Assembly (NCBI GenBank): GCA_026874595.1
Contig: CM049316.1
Location: forward strand, 59,529,676-59,593,675
DNA length: 64,000 nucleotides
Direction of reading: 5' to 3'
Source: Sipunculus nudus
Taxonomy: Eukaryota; Annelida; Sipuncula; Golfingiida; Sipunculidae
Below are positions 12,500 to 23,489 of the stretch, in pieces; position 1 is the stretch's first letter; the number at the start of each line of letters is the position of its first letter. A program made the translations under genes and the position numbers. The notes below the pieces were generated by a model. That model searched no databases. It saw only the letters and a list, made by a program, of their open reading frames with translations, and was not told where the DNA came from.

Positions 12500-13460
12500 A
12501 ACTGACATGATAACCCCAAAGTTTCTTGATAGGTCGAAAATGTGTAGGTTACTTAATCAAACTCCGATTGTAGTTCCTTTTTTTCTTAGTGTCAGAAATT
12601 TGAAGGGGCCAATCACCTATAAAGCATGTTGAATTATCATAAAAAATAGTTTCTTCACTTAAAATAAACTTGTACCTGTCAAAATATTGCCTTGAAACCG
12701 TTTGCTTACTCCGGTAAACGAGTGTTGAAACAGTTGACGGGCACAATCACACGTGTCAACATAAAGACAGCGCGTGGGACTCGGTGCATCGCTGAGCAAA
12801 ACACCTGCCAATCATGAGGTGCTCTGACTGACTAGGCATAAAAAATGTAATACATGTTCCCGCTGGCTGAGACATCGCGTGCTTTGGCTAACAATCGGAC
12901 CCCCGGTCACGCGGCCTTTTAATGGCAATCAAACACACATGGACTGTGTTTACAAACACACAGAGCCATAACAAGGTATTGAACAGCCGTTTGCAAGGTA
13001 CTGAGACTGCTGGGATGGTTTCTTGGAAACTTTTGTTTGAAGCAAAACTGGACTGATAGTGTGAAAGAACAGGCATAATATCGCGCCTGATTATGTCCCT
13101 TTAGGTTTGGAATTCTTTAAAACAACCTTTCATAAGGACAGAAATATTGTTGTGAGAAGTGTTTGGATATTCCATTTCAACAGTTCCTCTGAACTGTTGA
13201 ATATGTATGGATAAATATAGACGAATGATAGATCAATAGCATGTACATATTTTGGGTCAGATAACGGTGAAGGTCCCATGCTTCAAATAGAAAAAAAATT
13301 GCAAATTAGGCTGTTACAACTCCAGGGAGTGCTTGAAGGAGCTCTTTAGTAAAGTGTGAGAAAGAATGTACAGCGTTGTTTTCTACTTGGTGTATCATGA
13401 AACATGAACTAATTAACAGCCCTGCTAAGAATGTGACAGCCGAAATAAACGATCATATTT
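12500..13460 (-). pseudogene. Decayed LRR first-exon fragment (unit 1), split by an insertion
   Basis: On the minus strand, 13103-13460 matches the 5' half of the LRR exon. The words reversed in CATTTCAACAGTTCCTCTGA and GACAGAAATATTGTTG correspond to the LRR copies at 19.7 kb. Then 12500-12604 matches the following LRR (the CTTAGTGTCAGAAATTT word). Between them a ~498-bp foreign segment interrupts the match at the same place as in unit 2. Many stops and frameshifts are present. It predates the unit duplication because unit 2 carries the same structure. Confidence 0.65.
12605..13102. mobile_element. ~498-bp dispersed insertion inside the LRR pseudo-exon
   Basis: The segment starts GGGGCCAATCACCTATAAAG and ends GCCTGATTATGTCCCTTT. 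The termini are weak inverted repeats (AAGGGGCC..AATCA against AAAGGGACATAATCA). A homologous copy is at 25439-25925, and a third partial copy, starting GGCCTAACCGCCTATAAAG, is in unrelated context at about 55080-55325. Repetition at an unlinked site argues for a mobile element and not an intron. No coding capacity. Confidence 0.6.
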
Positions 13461-13464
13461 TGCC

Positions 13465-13718
13465 ACCATCATTTTTATAATAAAGCACATGGGAGCGGAA
13501 CAGTTGTCAAGGCTGCTGAAAACTGAGTTTTCTGTATAATAACTTAAAAGAAAGGAAAGGAAATATATTTCATAACCACATATATTTATTAGGAACTAAT
13601 ACTTCTGAACAAATAAAATTCTTCCATAGGATCAACACACTTAAACATTAGGTAATTTGGTTGTCTGTGGATATATTTCATAACCACAAATATTTATTAG
13701 GATTTAATACTTCTGAAC
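13465..13718. repeat. Short tandem duplication, ~108-bp period
   Basis: The phrase TATATTTCATAACCACA followed by TATTTATTAGGA and ACTTCTGAACAAAT starts at about 13564 and again at about 13672. The same pair is present in unit 2 at about 26405 and 26510. The breakpoint of the 3.1-kb duplication lies in the second copy. Confidence 0.6.
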
Positions 13719-16700
13719 AAATATAATTCTTCTATAGGACCCACTCACTTATACATTAGATAATTGGGTTGTCAGTGGATATAAACATATGATAAAATAA
13801 TGCCGGGTTCTTTACTTTTTTTCACAAGAAAAAAAGGTACGTTCATCAGGATGCATTTGGCAATATGGGCTACATTATCTTACAATTATACAATAATACA
13901 ATTAACCCAGACTTAGATCCAAATAGGAAACAAATTAATATACCAGGAGGTTTATGTGCATGTTGACATCACTTTATGATATCAGTTGATTAGGTGATAT
14001 ATCGGTGCATATTATTTACTCGATCTCAGTAACTATTCTTGCTACATGAATTTACTTTAATATGCAGTACTGAGGGACATGCTTATTATCATGTGTAGAG
14101 ACGTTACATTTTAATCTTTAAATACATGAAACATATGTTGCCAAGTGGATATTTGTTTCAATATTTGACTTTTAGCCAGCGATCATATAGGCTAGTTTAT
14201 AAAACAATGAATTTTAGCCGAGTGACCTTAACAGAGAGGCCCACATGTTTATTCACTTGTCCCTGTAACTTTTATCAATTTATCAGGACAGATTTCGACA
14301 CCTTCTTTTCATTTTTACCAATTTTATTTAATATTTCTTGAGATTCCCTAATTAGAGTGCCGGTATATTATGAGAGAATTAATAATAGTCCTGAAATTTT
14401 GCACGTATTTTTATCAAGGACAGTTTCATCAGTTAAACTTGGCTGTCGATGTCACCTACACATCCCTCTTACTTATATCTTTGAAATTGCTAGATAACAG
14501 CAAATGTACCAGTTTGTCAGCAACTTAGTGGATTACCCTGAGAGATATACTTTCCCCTTTGAAGCGGCATCGCCAGGTCCCGGCAGTGACGGTCGTTGTA
14601 CTTTGAGCAAAACTTGAGCATCAATTTGTACTCATTCCGAGTAAAAATACCCTCAGCATAGGGAGCTTGTTTAAACAAGACGGGGCCAGTTTTCCTGTGA
14701 TGACTAACATGGTTTCTTGACCAAAGCATTAGTACTTATCACACCTGCACTGACAGATGAACTGTGGGGAGGGCCTTCTGGTAATTATTTTGACCCGAGC
14801 CGGGAAAACCCCGTTAATTAGCTTACCAAAAACAGTCATGGGCCGTGAGCGTGGATAATGAGGCGATAAGCAGATACTAATAACTTTGTGTAATAGAGAA
14901 TTGATAATTATTTTGTCGTTTATATCAAATTATTACTATATGCCCCATCGCGAAAATTAAACCCCGTGATATCATGAAAAAATGCCTGAGCGCGAAAACT
15001 TAGCCCCGTAAATTCAAAGCCAACCGCTGTATATTTAATGAACATGTTAAGTTTCGTTTGATCCACTGAGTTAAATCATCCAAGATAAATATGTACTCCT
15101 TTGCCCATCGTCCTCAAAGTTTGTAGTCAGGCTTTATCTTGTGTGTCTGCATGAATACTGGCAGAATGCTTTACTACGAAAACATTCTCGCTTCATCGTC
15201 AAACCATTACTATTGTCATGATGTTCCGTTTAACCCCTACAATAATGCGTTTATTTACCCCTTCTCTCATGTGAGTAAGCATCCATTTGTTTCTATGAGT
15301 AAAGCAGCCTCGTGGATGATGTCCCACTTTTTGTAAGCCATATGGTTTGATGAAAATCAGGCTTGTTAAGTTATACTTTGTTCTCTGTTCATGGTTCTAT
15401 TCTCAATATAATTACTCCGTCAGACAAGTTTCCATATGTCAGCCTGCATAATATTAGTAATACCACAAAGAAAATATAATTCTTTACCTTTATATATTTT
15501 ATACCTATTTATTAATGATGGAGCTGGCAACCAGAGCTTTACGAATAAACTATGAAACTTCAGTGTATCGCAGGGCATAATTCTTTGTGTAATTGAAACA
15601 GTTCCCAAATCATAAAAGGACCTTAATGATCAAGGTAGGAATCCAAAGATGAAACATACAGAACATATAGGATTTCTGATCGGTAAAATATATATAGATA
15701 AAGATTAGATTTATTAACAGGAGATATCTGAATGCAATACTTTTTCTTTTAATAATAGAATACTAAGGAATTCGGATTAAGAAAGGAGACACCAAATATT
15801 ATATAGTTGCCTTTCCCTTAATGCCTAATTGACCACCTGACTGTTTGTACTGTGAGGAATATTCATGCAGCTTTCATTCGTAGTTTGTTTTATATAACCC
15901 GATTATTTTATGATTATACTTACGAGGTTTAATGGTTCCATTTGAACTAAAAGCGAGACAATCAGAACCGTCGTAAACGGTAGTTTTCCTGCATTTAAGT
16001 TCAAAGAGCTTTGAATCATTAGCAACTTCCACAATAATTTGTTGGCGCAGGTTCCCTAAGAACCGAGCTTTCATCGAAGAAGTGTCGTTAGGACAAGAAG
16101 TATAATATGGTTTGTTTTGGTAATTGGTCTTAATGTCAGTGTGTTCGATTGTAGAATTGATGCAGTTTCGCGAAAACATCATATGTGTGTCTTCTTGTGT
16201 TAGCACGTGAGAAGGAGCACTGACCTTTTTCCCCCAAAGCCAGAATCCAACGGAGATGTTTAAACCATTTCCGCAAACACAATATATATTTTCTAATAAC
16301 CCGGCTTCTTCAACAATACACGACACCTCGCCAAAGCCCCTTTCACGTAAATCTATGGATAGAGCTTGAATGGTTTCAGGCAGTAAAAGATCATAGGTTA
16401 TACAGTATAGGCTGTTTCAAGAGATGTTGAAAACTTTTCAATGTTTCAAATGAACAAATAAACTGCTTGTCATGTGGTTTATCATATTTCTTGAGACGTC
16501 CAACATGATAAGATTGCCCAATCCAGTGAAGTACTCTGGTTTTAGTTCTGTTATAGACTTATTTCTCAGTGTTAGAAATTTAAGGCTTGGTATTCCTGCG
16601 AAGGAACCATTCATGAGGACAGAAATATTGTTGTTAGAAATGTTCAGAAGTTCAATCACTAAAGATCCTCTGAATTGTTGAACATTTATGGATGAAAGGT

Positions 16701-16849
16701 AGTTGAAGGATAGGTCAATGGCACGCATATATTGTAGATCCGCGAACGGGGAAAGTCCCATGCTTCTTATTGAACAGTTGGTCAGTGTGAGGGATGTTAG
16801 TCCTTGAGCAAGTTCAAAAATTGAAGTGTTAAGATGAATGAATGAGATC
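13719..16849. repeat. 3,131-bp tandem duplication, left copy
   Basis: Nearly every base matches 16850-19980, with scattered substitutions and one- or two-base indels. The junction at 16849/16850 reads AATGAGATCA directly followed by AATATAATTCTTC. It fuses the middle of the LRR exon to the sequence that begins at 13719. Unit 2 carries this region once. Confidence 0.95.
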
Positions 16850-16850
16850 A
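15924..16850 (-). pseudogene. LRR receptor first exon, copy A (5'-truncated)
   Basis: Same sequence as copy B from residue 34 on, so it lacks the start codon and signal peptide, which were cut off at the duplication junction. Two in-frame stops occur: TGA at 16438-16440 (Leu->stop, private to this copy) and TGA at 16417-16419 (Trp178->stop, shared with copy B). Downstream the frame stays open to the donor CTC|GTAAGTATAA at 15924. The remaining part shows five LRRs and the Cys-rich segment ending in a YDGSDCLAFSS motif. It is certainly non-functional as a receptor. Confidence 0.9.
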
Positions 16851-19800
16851 AATATAATTCTTCTATAGGACCAACTCACTTATACATTAGATAATTGGGT
16901 TGTCAGTGGATATAAACATATGATAAAATAATGCCGGGTTCTTTACTTTTTTTCACAAGAAAAAAGGTACGTTCATCAGGATGCATTTGGCAATATGGGC
17001 TACATTATCTTACAATTATACAATTATACAATTAACCCAGACTTAGATCCAAATAGGAAACAAATTAATATACCAGGAGGTTTATGTGCATGTTGACATC
17101 ACTTTATGATATCAGTTGATTAGGTGATATATCGGTGCATATTATTTACTCGATCTCAGTAACTATTCTTGCTACATGAATTTACTTTAATATGCAGTAC
17201 TGAGGGACATGCTTATTATCATGTGTAGAGACGTTACATTTTAATCTTTAAATACATGAAACATATGTTGCCAAGTGGATATTTGTTTCAATATTTGACT
17301 TTTAGCCAGCGATCATATAGGCTAGTTTATAAAACAATGAATTTTAGCCGAGTGACCTTAACAGAGAGGCCCACATGTTTATTCACTTGTCCCTGTAACT
17401 TTTATCAATTTATCAGGACAGGTTTCGACACCTTCTTTTCATTTTTACCAATTTTATTTAATATTTCTTGAGATTCCCTAATTAGAGTGCCGGTATATTA
17501 TGAGAGAATTAATAGATAGTCCTGAAATTTTGCACGTATTTTTATCAAGGACAGTTTCATCAGTTAAACTTGGCTGTCGATGTCACCTACACATTCCTCT
17601 TACTTATATCTTTGAAATTGCTAGATAACAGCAGATGTACCAGTTTTTCAGCAACTTAGTGGATTACCCTGAGAGATATACTTTCCCCTTTGAAGCGGCA
17701 TCGCCAGGTCCCGGCAGTGACGGTCGTTGTACTTTGAGCAAAACTTGAGCATCAATTTGTACTCATTCCAAGTAAAAATACCCTCAGCATAGGGAGCTTG
17801 TTTAAACAAGACGGGGCCAGTTTTCCTGTGATGACTAACATGGTTTCTTGACCAAAGCATTAGTACTTATCACACCTGCACTGACAGATGAACTGTGGGG
17901 AGGGCCTTCTGGTAATTATTTTGACCCGAGCCGGGAAAACCCCGTTAATTAGCTTACCAAAAACAGTCATGGGCCGTGAGCGTGGATAATGAGGCGATAA
18001 GCAGATACTAATAACTTTGTGTAATAGAGAATTGATAATTATTTTGTCGTTTATATCAAATTATTACTATATGCCCCATCGCGAAAATTAAACCCCGTGA
18101 TATCATGAAAAAATGCCTGAGCGCGAAAACTTAGCCCCGTAAATTCAAAGCCAACCGCTGTATATTTAATGAACATGTTAAGTTTTGTTTGATCCACTGA
18201 GTTAAATCATCCAAGATAAATATGTAGTCCTTTGCCCATCGTCCTCAAAGTTTGTAGTCAGGCTTTATCTTGTGTGTCTGCATGAATACTGGCAGAATGC
18301 TTTACTACGAAAACATTCTCGCTTCATCATCAAACCATTACTATTGTCATGATGTTCCATTTACCCCCTACAATAATGCGTTTATTTACCCCTTCTCTCA
18401 TGTGAGTAAGCATCCATTTGTTTCTATGAGTAAAGCAGCCTCGTGGATGATGTCCCACTTTTTGTAAGCCATATGGTTTGATGAAAATCAGGCTTGTTAA
18501 GTTATACTTTGTTCTCTGTTCATGGTTCTATTCTCAATATAATTACTCCGTCAGACAAGTTTCCATATGTCAGCCTGCATAATATTAGTAATACCACAAA
18601 GCAAATATAATTCTTTACCTTTATATATTTTATACCTATTTATTAATGATGGAGCTGGCAACCAGAGCTTTACGAATAAACTATGAAACTTCAGTGTATC
18701 GCAGGGCATAATTCTTTGTGTAATTGAAACAATTCCCAAATCATAAAAGGACCTTAATGATCAAGGCAGGAATCCAAAGATGAAACATACAGAACATATA
18801 GGATTTCTGATCGGTAAAATATATATAGATAAAGATTAGATTTATTAACAGGAGATATCTGAATGCAATACTTTTTCTTTTAATAATAGAATACTAAGGA
18901 ATTCGGATTAAGAAAGGAGACACCAAATATTATATAGTTGCCTTTCCCTTAATGCCTAATTGACCACCTGACTGTTTGTACTGTGAGGAATATTCATGCA
19001 GCTTTCATTCGTAGTTTGTTTTATATAACCCGATTATTTTATGATTATACTTACGAGGTTTAATGGTTCCATTTGAACTAAAAGCGAGACAATCAGAACC
19101 GTCGTAAACGGTAGTTTTCCTGCATTTAAGTTCAAAGAGCTTTGAATCATTAGCAACTTCCACAATAATTTGTTGGCGCAGGTTCCCTAAGAACCGAGCT
19201 TTCATCGAAGAAGTGTCGTTAGGACAAGAAGTATAATATGGTTTGTTTTGGTAATTGGTCTTAATGTCAGTGTGTTCGATTGTAGAATTGATGCAGTTTC
19301 GCGAAAACATCATATGTGTGTCTTCTTGTGTTAGCACGTGAGAAGGAGCACCGACCTTTTTCCCCCAAAGCCAGAATCCAACGGAGATGTTTAAACCATT
19401 TCCGCAAACACAATATATATTTTCTAATAACCCGGCTTCTTCAACAATACACGACACCTCGCCAAAGCCCCTTTCACGTAAATCTATGGATAGAGCTTGA
19501 ATGGTTTCAGGCAGTAAAAGATCATAGGTTATACAGTATAGGCTGTTTCAAGAGATGTTGAAAACTTTTAAATGTTTCAAATGAACAAATAAACTGCTTG
19601 TCATGTGGTTTATCATATTTCTTGAGACGTCCAACATGATAAGATTGCCCAATCCAGTGAAGTACTCTGGTTTTAGTTCTGTTATAGACTTATTTCTCAG
19701 TGTCAGAAATTTAAGGCTTGGTATTCCTGCGAAGGAACCATTCATGAGGACAGAAATATTGTTGTTAGAAATGTTCAGAAGTTCAATCACTAAAGATCCT

Positions 19801-19980
19801 CTGAATTGTTGAACATTTATGGATGAAAGGTAGTTGAAGGATAAGTCAATGGCACGCATATATTGTAGATCCGCGAACGGGGAAAGTCCCATGCTTCTTA
19901 TTGAACAGTTGGTCAGTGTGAGGGATGTTAGTCCTTGAGCAAGTTCAAAAATTGAAGTGTTAAGATGAATGAATGAGATC
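16850..19980. repeat. 3,131-bp tandem duplication, right copy
   Basis: Second copy of the block described at 13719-16849. Its right edge continues without a break into the 5' end of LRR exon copy B, so this is the ancestral position and the left block is the added copy. Confidence 0.95.
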
Positions 19981-20081
19981 ACCCTATCCGTGTCCCTTGG
20001 ATATCCATTTGGACACGAACAGTTTATGAGACCCGTCACCACTGCAATGACACAGAGGACCATTTCAGATCTTGTAGCCAT
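19055..20081 (-). pseudogene. LRR receptor first exon, copy B, nonsense at codon 178
   Basis: The exon begins with ATG at 20081, encoding a hydrophobic signal peptide (MATRSEMVLCVIAVV..) and ending at a canonical donor CTC|GTAAGTATAA. It is exactly as long as the intact copy C (1,027 bases). A single TGA (19548-19550) replaces the TGG of Trp178 at the end of the LRR block; apart from it the frame is open. The truncated product would be a secreted 177-residue LRR fragment. The only last exon downstream is at 7184-7575, leaving an intron of about 11.5 kb that contains copy A. Classed as a pseudogene because of the stop, but a soluble product or readthrough cannot be excluded from sequence. Confidence 0.85.
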
Positions 20082-20371
20082 GGCTAACCAAATGTTAAAA
20101 AATAGGTTTCAGTGAGACTGGATTTAGAGTTCCCTGGGTGGCTGAATATAGGGCTATAACAAGGAAGAGTCATAAGCTTAAATAAATACGCAAAACATCC
20201 TGAAACACAATTTACTGATTAACTATTGGTATGCCGTTTTACAGACGTGTTACATTATATATTATATTTATATACGTTACTGTGTAATTATATCTCGGTT
20301 CTTCAGTTAATTATCTTATCACTATTGTAGTGTTAACTTGTCATGCTGTAGGAATGTTTGCCTATGTCATG
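20082..20371. other. 5' flank of LRR copy B
   Basis: Homologous to the 5' flank of copy C (29345-29700). The TATATATTTA word upstream of copy C is changed to TATATTCA here. No gene. Confidence 0.45.
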
Positions 20372-20587
20372 GTAATGTATGGTGGCTGATTTAGGATTTC
20401 AATAACATTTCGAGATCTCGAGATAATATTTGAAAAACTCGAAATAACATATCGAGGTCTCGACATAAATTATCATAAAAAAATATTTTGCTGCAGAACT
20501 CGACATCTGGAGATCTGAAGATGACATCTCGATATCTCGAGGTACATATTATTTTTCTGTGTCCTAAATCAGCTACCGTAGTAATGT
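20372..20587. mobile_element. 202-bp inverted-repeat MITE with 7-bp target duplication
   Basis: Ends are GGTGGCTGATTTAGGA on the left and the reverse complement of GGTAGCTGATTTAGGA on the right. GTAATGT flanks both sides (20372-20378 and 20581-20587). The interior is made of repeated palindromic words such as GAGATCTCGAGAT and CATCTCGATATCTCGAG. The homologous flank of unit 2 (about 29685-29715) lacks it. No coding capacity. Confidence 0.85.
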
Positions 20588-20744
20588 CTCTTTTATAAAA
20601 CGAGACGAAGCAATTATCTATGAAATTAACTGAGGTATTAAGTTCAGAGAACCCTGACTGCTCTCTTACATTCATTGACTGCCTTAGCTAAATTGCAAGA
20701 CAGAATAATGAAACTAATGTTTTATTTATAATGTACACATTTAT

Positions 20745-20845
20745 ATCTTTGATAATACCAGCGTCCTTTACCTCTGGGCCGGTAAAGCGACCACCGGAGG
20801 ACTACTATATCAGTCAGGGTCGACTTCGGTATTTTTTTCTGCTGA
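20745..20845 (-). pseudogene. Isomerase last-exon fragment between the LRR units
   Basis: The minus strand reads IPKSTLTDIVVL and then, after a one-base shift, a frame corresponding to SRFTGPEVKDAGIIK. It matches the E1 and E3 last exons. Only the first third of the exon remains and no other isomerase exon is near. It shows that the isomerase and LRR clusters have exchanged sequence or once overlapped. Confidence 0.75.
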
Positions 20846-21023
20846 GATAACAAAGTTTCTTTCAGAATACAAACAGGGTTTGCTATGTCGGAACTTGAAA
20901 AACTGACCGGACAATTAGAGAAAACCTTGGTCTTATGGGATGTGACCCAAGATACAAGGACTCTTGTAAACATTGCATTGATCATGTTAAACTTTCCTGA
21001 GCGTAACGTTTACTTTTAATGCA

Positions 21024-21612
21024 GTGAAATTATTCAGAATCGTGCTTTTCAAGTTACATTACATTTCCATGTATTGGTATCGTAAGAAGTACACAAACTT
21101 AGTAAGACTACTTGATAATTCAAAAAGGACTGCTGATCAGAAACTCCAGATATCAATATTGGATTCACCCTTACCTTCTTCTGATGAGACTAATTTATCG
21201 TATATCAAGCTATCTTTCCTTAGCATCTGGGATTGCTCCTTATCTATGTCTACTAACAATATGGTACAACAGAAAACAAAACAGTGCTGCCCGAGTTATA
21301 ACCAAAATCTACGACAGAAATGTAAATTCGATGTTGCTAGTAAGTGAACTGGGATGGATGAATGTACATCAACGATATATAAATTCTATTGCAGTGCTGA
21401 TGTATAAATGTGTTTGCTTAATGCTTCCATGTCCACAAGGGGATAGTTTTCATTCTGTTAATGAAGCTCACAATCATGAGACTCGAGCGGCTGTGAGTGA
21501 TAATTTAGTCGTTCCTAAACCTAAACTAACTATTAGAAAATGTCTTCATTATTTGCTTGGCCAAATAGTTTATCCCGTACACCTAGATCCGCCACATCAA
21601 TTAACAATTAAT
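21024..21612 (+). mobile_element. Non-LTR retrotransposon (LINE) reverse-transcriptase C-terminal fragment
   Basis: The frame 21112-21615 contains QNSAARVITKIYDRN, LLVSELGWMNVHQRY and MYKCVCLMLP, then HETRAAVSDNLVVP. These are the ordered C-terminal landmarks of CR1/Jockey-like ORF2 proteins (iQNrAaRiit, LgW.tv..R, mYK). The catalytic YxDD region and endonuclease are missing. It shares its tail with the shorter copy at 6044. The homology ends where the LRR unit begins, so the LINE marks the unit boundary. Confidence 0.75.
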
Positions 21613-21615
21613 TAG

Positions 21616-22340
21616 GGTTTCCGTTAATTTTGACATGTGTACAATAAACGAATCACACAAGATATTATTATGTATTTATCATTCATATATGCCCTTAAAC
21701 GCTTCCCGAAAGTATTATTTTATTCGACCGGTCTTAATATTTTGCATGTCTGATACATAAAGATCTATCAATGTTTTAATGGCATACTAGTATATACAAT
21801 ATAAGCAATCTTTTTCTTATATTGAATACATGCATGCTATTATTAGGAGAGCAGGGCACAAATGTAAATGCGGTTTTATTGATGGCGAAATTCATCGATC
21901 GTGCGCACTCTGTACGAGATAAGTTGCGATAAATGAATGATATTATAAACGTGTGAAGGACGTCTGACTCTTCACTGTTCATTTTCATCATTTTAGTTAA
22001 AAATAAAGATGATTCTTAATAATATATCGACAAAAAATTACAATTCATTTATATCGGTAATATTCATTGAGAGCTTAATAAGCATACCGTATATTGCTTT
22101 CAGGTGGTGTATGTACACGATAAGTATATATAGATTGAAATAATCGGAAAATCATTTATTGGTTACTTTATAAGCCAGTGTAACTTTTATACGTCTGCAA
22201 CTGAAAGGATGCAGAACTCTCTTTTAAACTCATATAAACAAGGTTTATCAATTAATATCGTTCTCTTTTGCCTGCTGGCAGTCCATTCTGAATTTTATTG
22301 TAGAGGCACGTGATTCTGTCTCGTAGAAAATATACATATA
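21616..22340. other. Downstream flank of LRR gene, unit 2
   Basis: Non-coding, matching 6400-7150. No gene is supported. Confidence 0.5.
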
Positions 22341-22346
22341 TTTATT
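22341..22346 (-). terminator. Polyadenylation signal AATAAA, LRR gene C
   Basis: AATAAA on the minus strand about 29 bases past the stop codon of the last exon, conserved in unit 1. Confidence 0.55.
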
Positions 22347-22374
22347 TGCACCATTCACGTGACAGTACATCCGG

Positions 22375-22775
22375 TTAATGATCAGATGGATTCAATAAAT
22401 TATTTGATGAAATTGTACTTGATGACGATACTGAGGCATTCGTTGTTGCTGTCGGAAGTGTTGCGTAGATGTGTGACGTCCTATCCGTGTCCGAAGTCAC
22501 ACTGCTGTTACCTCCCTCAGTGCTTTGACTTGGTGGAGCGGGCAGGGCTCGTTGCCGTTGTGATCGGATCCCAAGTGGAACATCGAAATCAGAATCATGT
22601 CTGCGTAATATTAACACGTGTACGAACAGTGTGATCAACAAAGAAACAGAGAATACCGTGGCGGAGATGCTTATAGAAAGTTCAAATAAAAAGGGCCACT
22701 TTTTTTCATTGTGGTTATCGCTTTTTACAGCGCTTCCTCTTGTTCCACTTAAGGTTGGTTGTTCGGAATCTACGG
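22375..22775 (-). CDS. LRR receptor gene C, last exon (transmembrane helix and cytoplasmic tail)
   Basis: The acceptor TTTATTTTAG precedes the exon, and its phase (two bases) completes the one base left by the donor at 28318. It encodes residues 343-475: a short linker, a hydrophobic helix at about 370-399 (FLFELSISIS to FVHVLIL), a basic stop-transfer RRH, and an ~74-residue tail rich in Ser, Thr and Pro. The tail holds LPAPPSQS and a tyrosine motif YATL at 446-449, of the YxxL type used for endocytosis or phosphotyrosine docking. There is no TIR or death domain, so it is not a Toll receptor. Any signalling would have to run through the tail or partners (inference). Confidence 0.8.
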
Positions 22776-22911
22776 CTAAAATAAAGCATGAAACCACATT
22801 TGTGTCAGAAAATAAATTACAATAATGTCCATTTTTGAAACAGGTTTGGTGAAAGATATGGAATTTCATTTATTTTCTTAGGTATAAACACTTCTCCCAT
22901 GAACCTTCTAA

Positions 22912-23386
22912 GTTAGTTTATACACAGGCGATTGAATCCCTATAAATATGATATATATGGTTTGTCAAGTTATGTTTATCACGATAATAAAGTATTCTGA
23001 CGTGATTTTAGACCTGTGGTGTGAATTAATACGTCTCCTATTTTTTAAAGAAAAGGACGGCTGACAACTCCACCTCGTTGCTTGGTGAGCGATAACAGAG
23101 AAACCTACCGTTCCAGTCCGTAAAATTAAAACAAATCTAGCGTGACTAACATCATATTTGATTTCCCATGCAGGGATTCCCTCACTCAAGGAATGGCTGT
23201 GTACCAAGCAACGAGGCGGAGTAAGCAGCCTTCCTTTTCTTAAGAAAAGGGGGACGTATTCACGCCCGTAGGTTTGACAGCGCGTCAGAATACTTAAGAA
23301 TCATAATATATCTTGACAAACTATATATACCGGGTATATCATCTTTATAGGGCTTGTGTTTATTCAAGCGCCTGTAGTTTAAACTG
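22912..23386. mobile_element. Inverted-repeat (foldback) element in the LRR intron
   Basis: Left arm (about 22912-23095) and right arm (about 23190-23386) are reverse complements with small indels. Paired words include ACAGGCGATTGAAT with ATTCAAGCGCCTGT, GGTTTGTCAAG with CTTGACAAACT, AAGTATTCTGACG with CGTCAGAATACTT, and CACCTCGTTGCTTGG with CCAAGCAACGAGGCG. The total is about 475 bp. Unit 1 lacks it: there the flank passes straight into the satellite at 7690. No transposase; the target duplication was not resolved. Confidence 0.75.
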
Positions 23387-23489
23387 GGTTATTTCGTTTA
23401 GATTGTGCAAATAGTGCCGGTGCACAAATATGTCCTTTCTAAACACACAGTATAGTCATACAATAGACACGTGTATAAACGTAAATTTC

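Larger units (their letters stand above)
6040..20735. repeat. LRR segmental duplication, unit 1
   Basis: This block is collinear with 21475-29850. Matching landmarks in order are the LINE tail, the LRR last exon, the 52-bp satellite, the unknown conserved stretch near 12 kb, the decayed LRR exon with its ~490-bp insertion, and the LRR first exon. Unit 1 differs by satellite expansion, a 461-bp insertion at 11444, a 3.1-kb internal tandem duplication and a 202-bp element at 20379. Unit 2 differs by an inverted-repeat element at about 22912-23386. Boundaries are approximate. Confidence 0.85.

Noticed and set aside
16472-16681. Plus-strand 69-codon frame seen in all three LRR exons (also 19603 and 28866)
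   Set aside because: Antisense shadow of the LRR coding sequence, open because of the regular LRR codon pattern.
14517-17860. 70-codon minus-strand frame conserved at 14517-14729 and 17648-17860
   Set aside because: The two blocks are a nearly identical recent duplication, so conservation carries no information. It is absent from unit 2 and matches no family.
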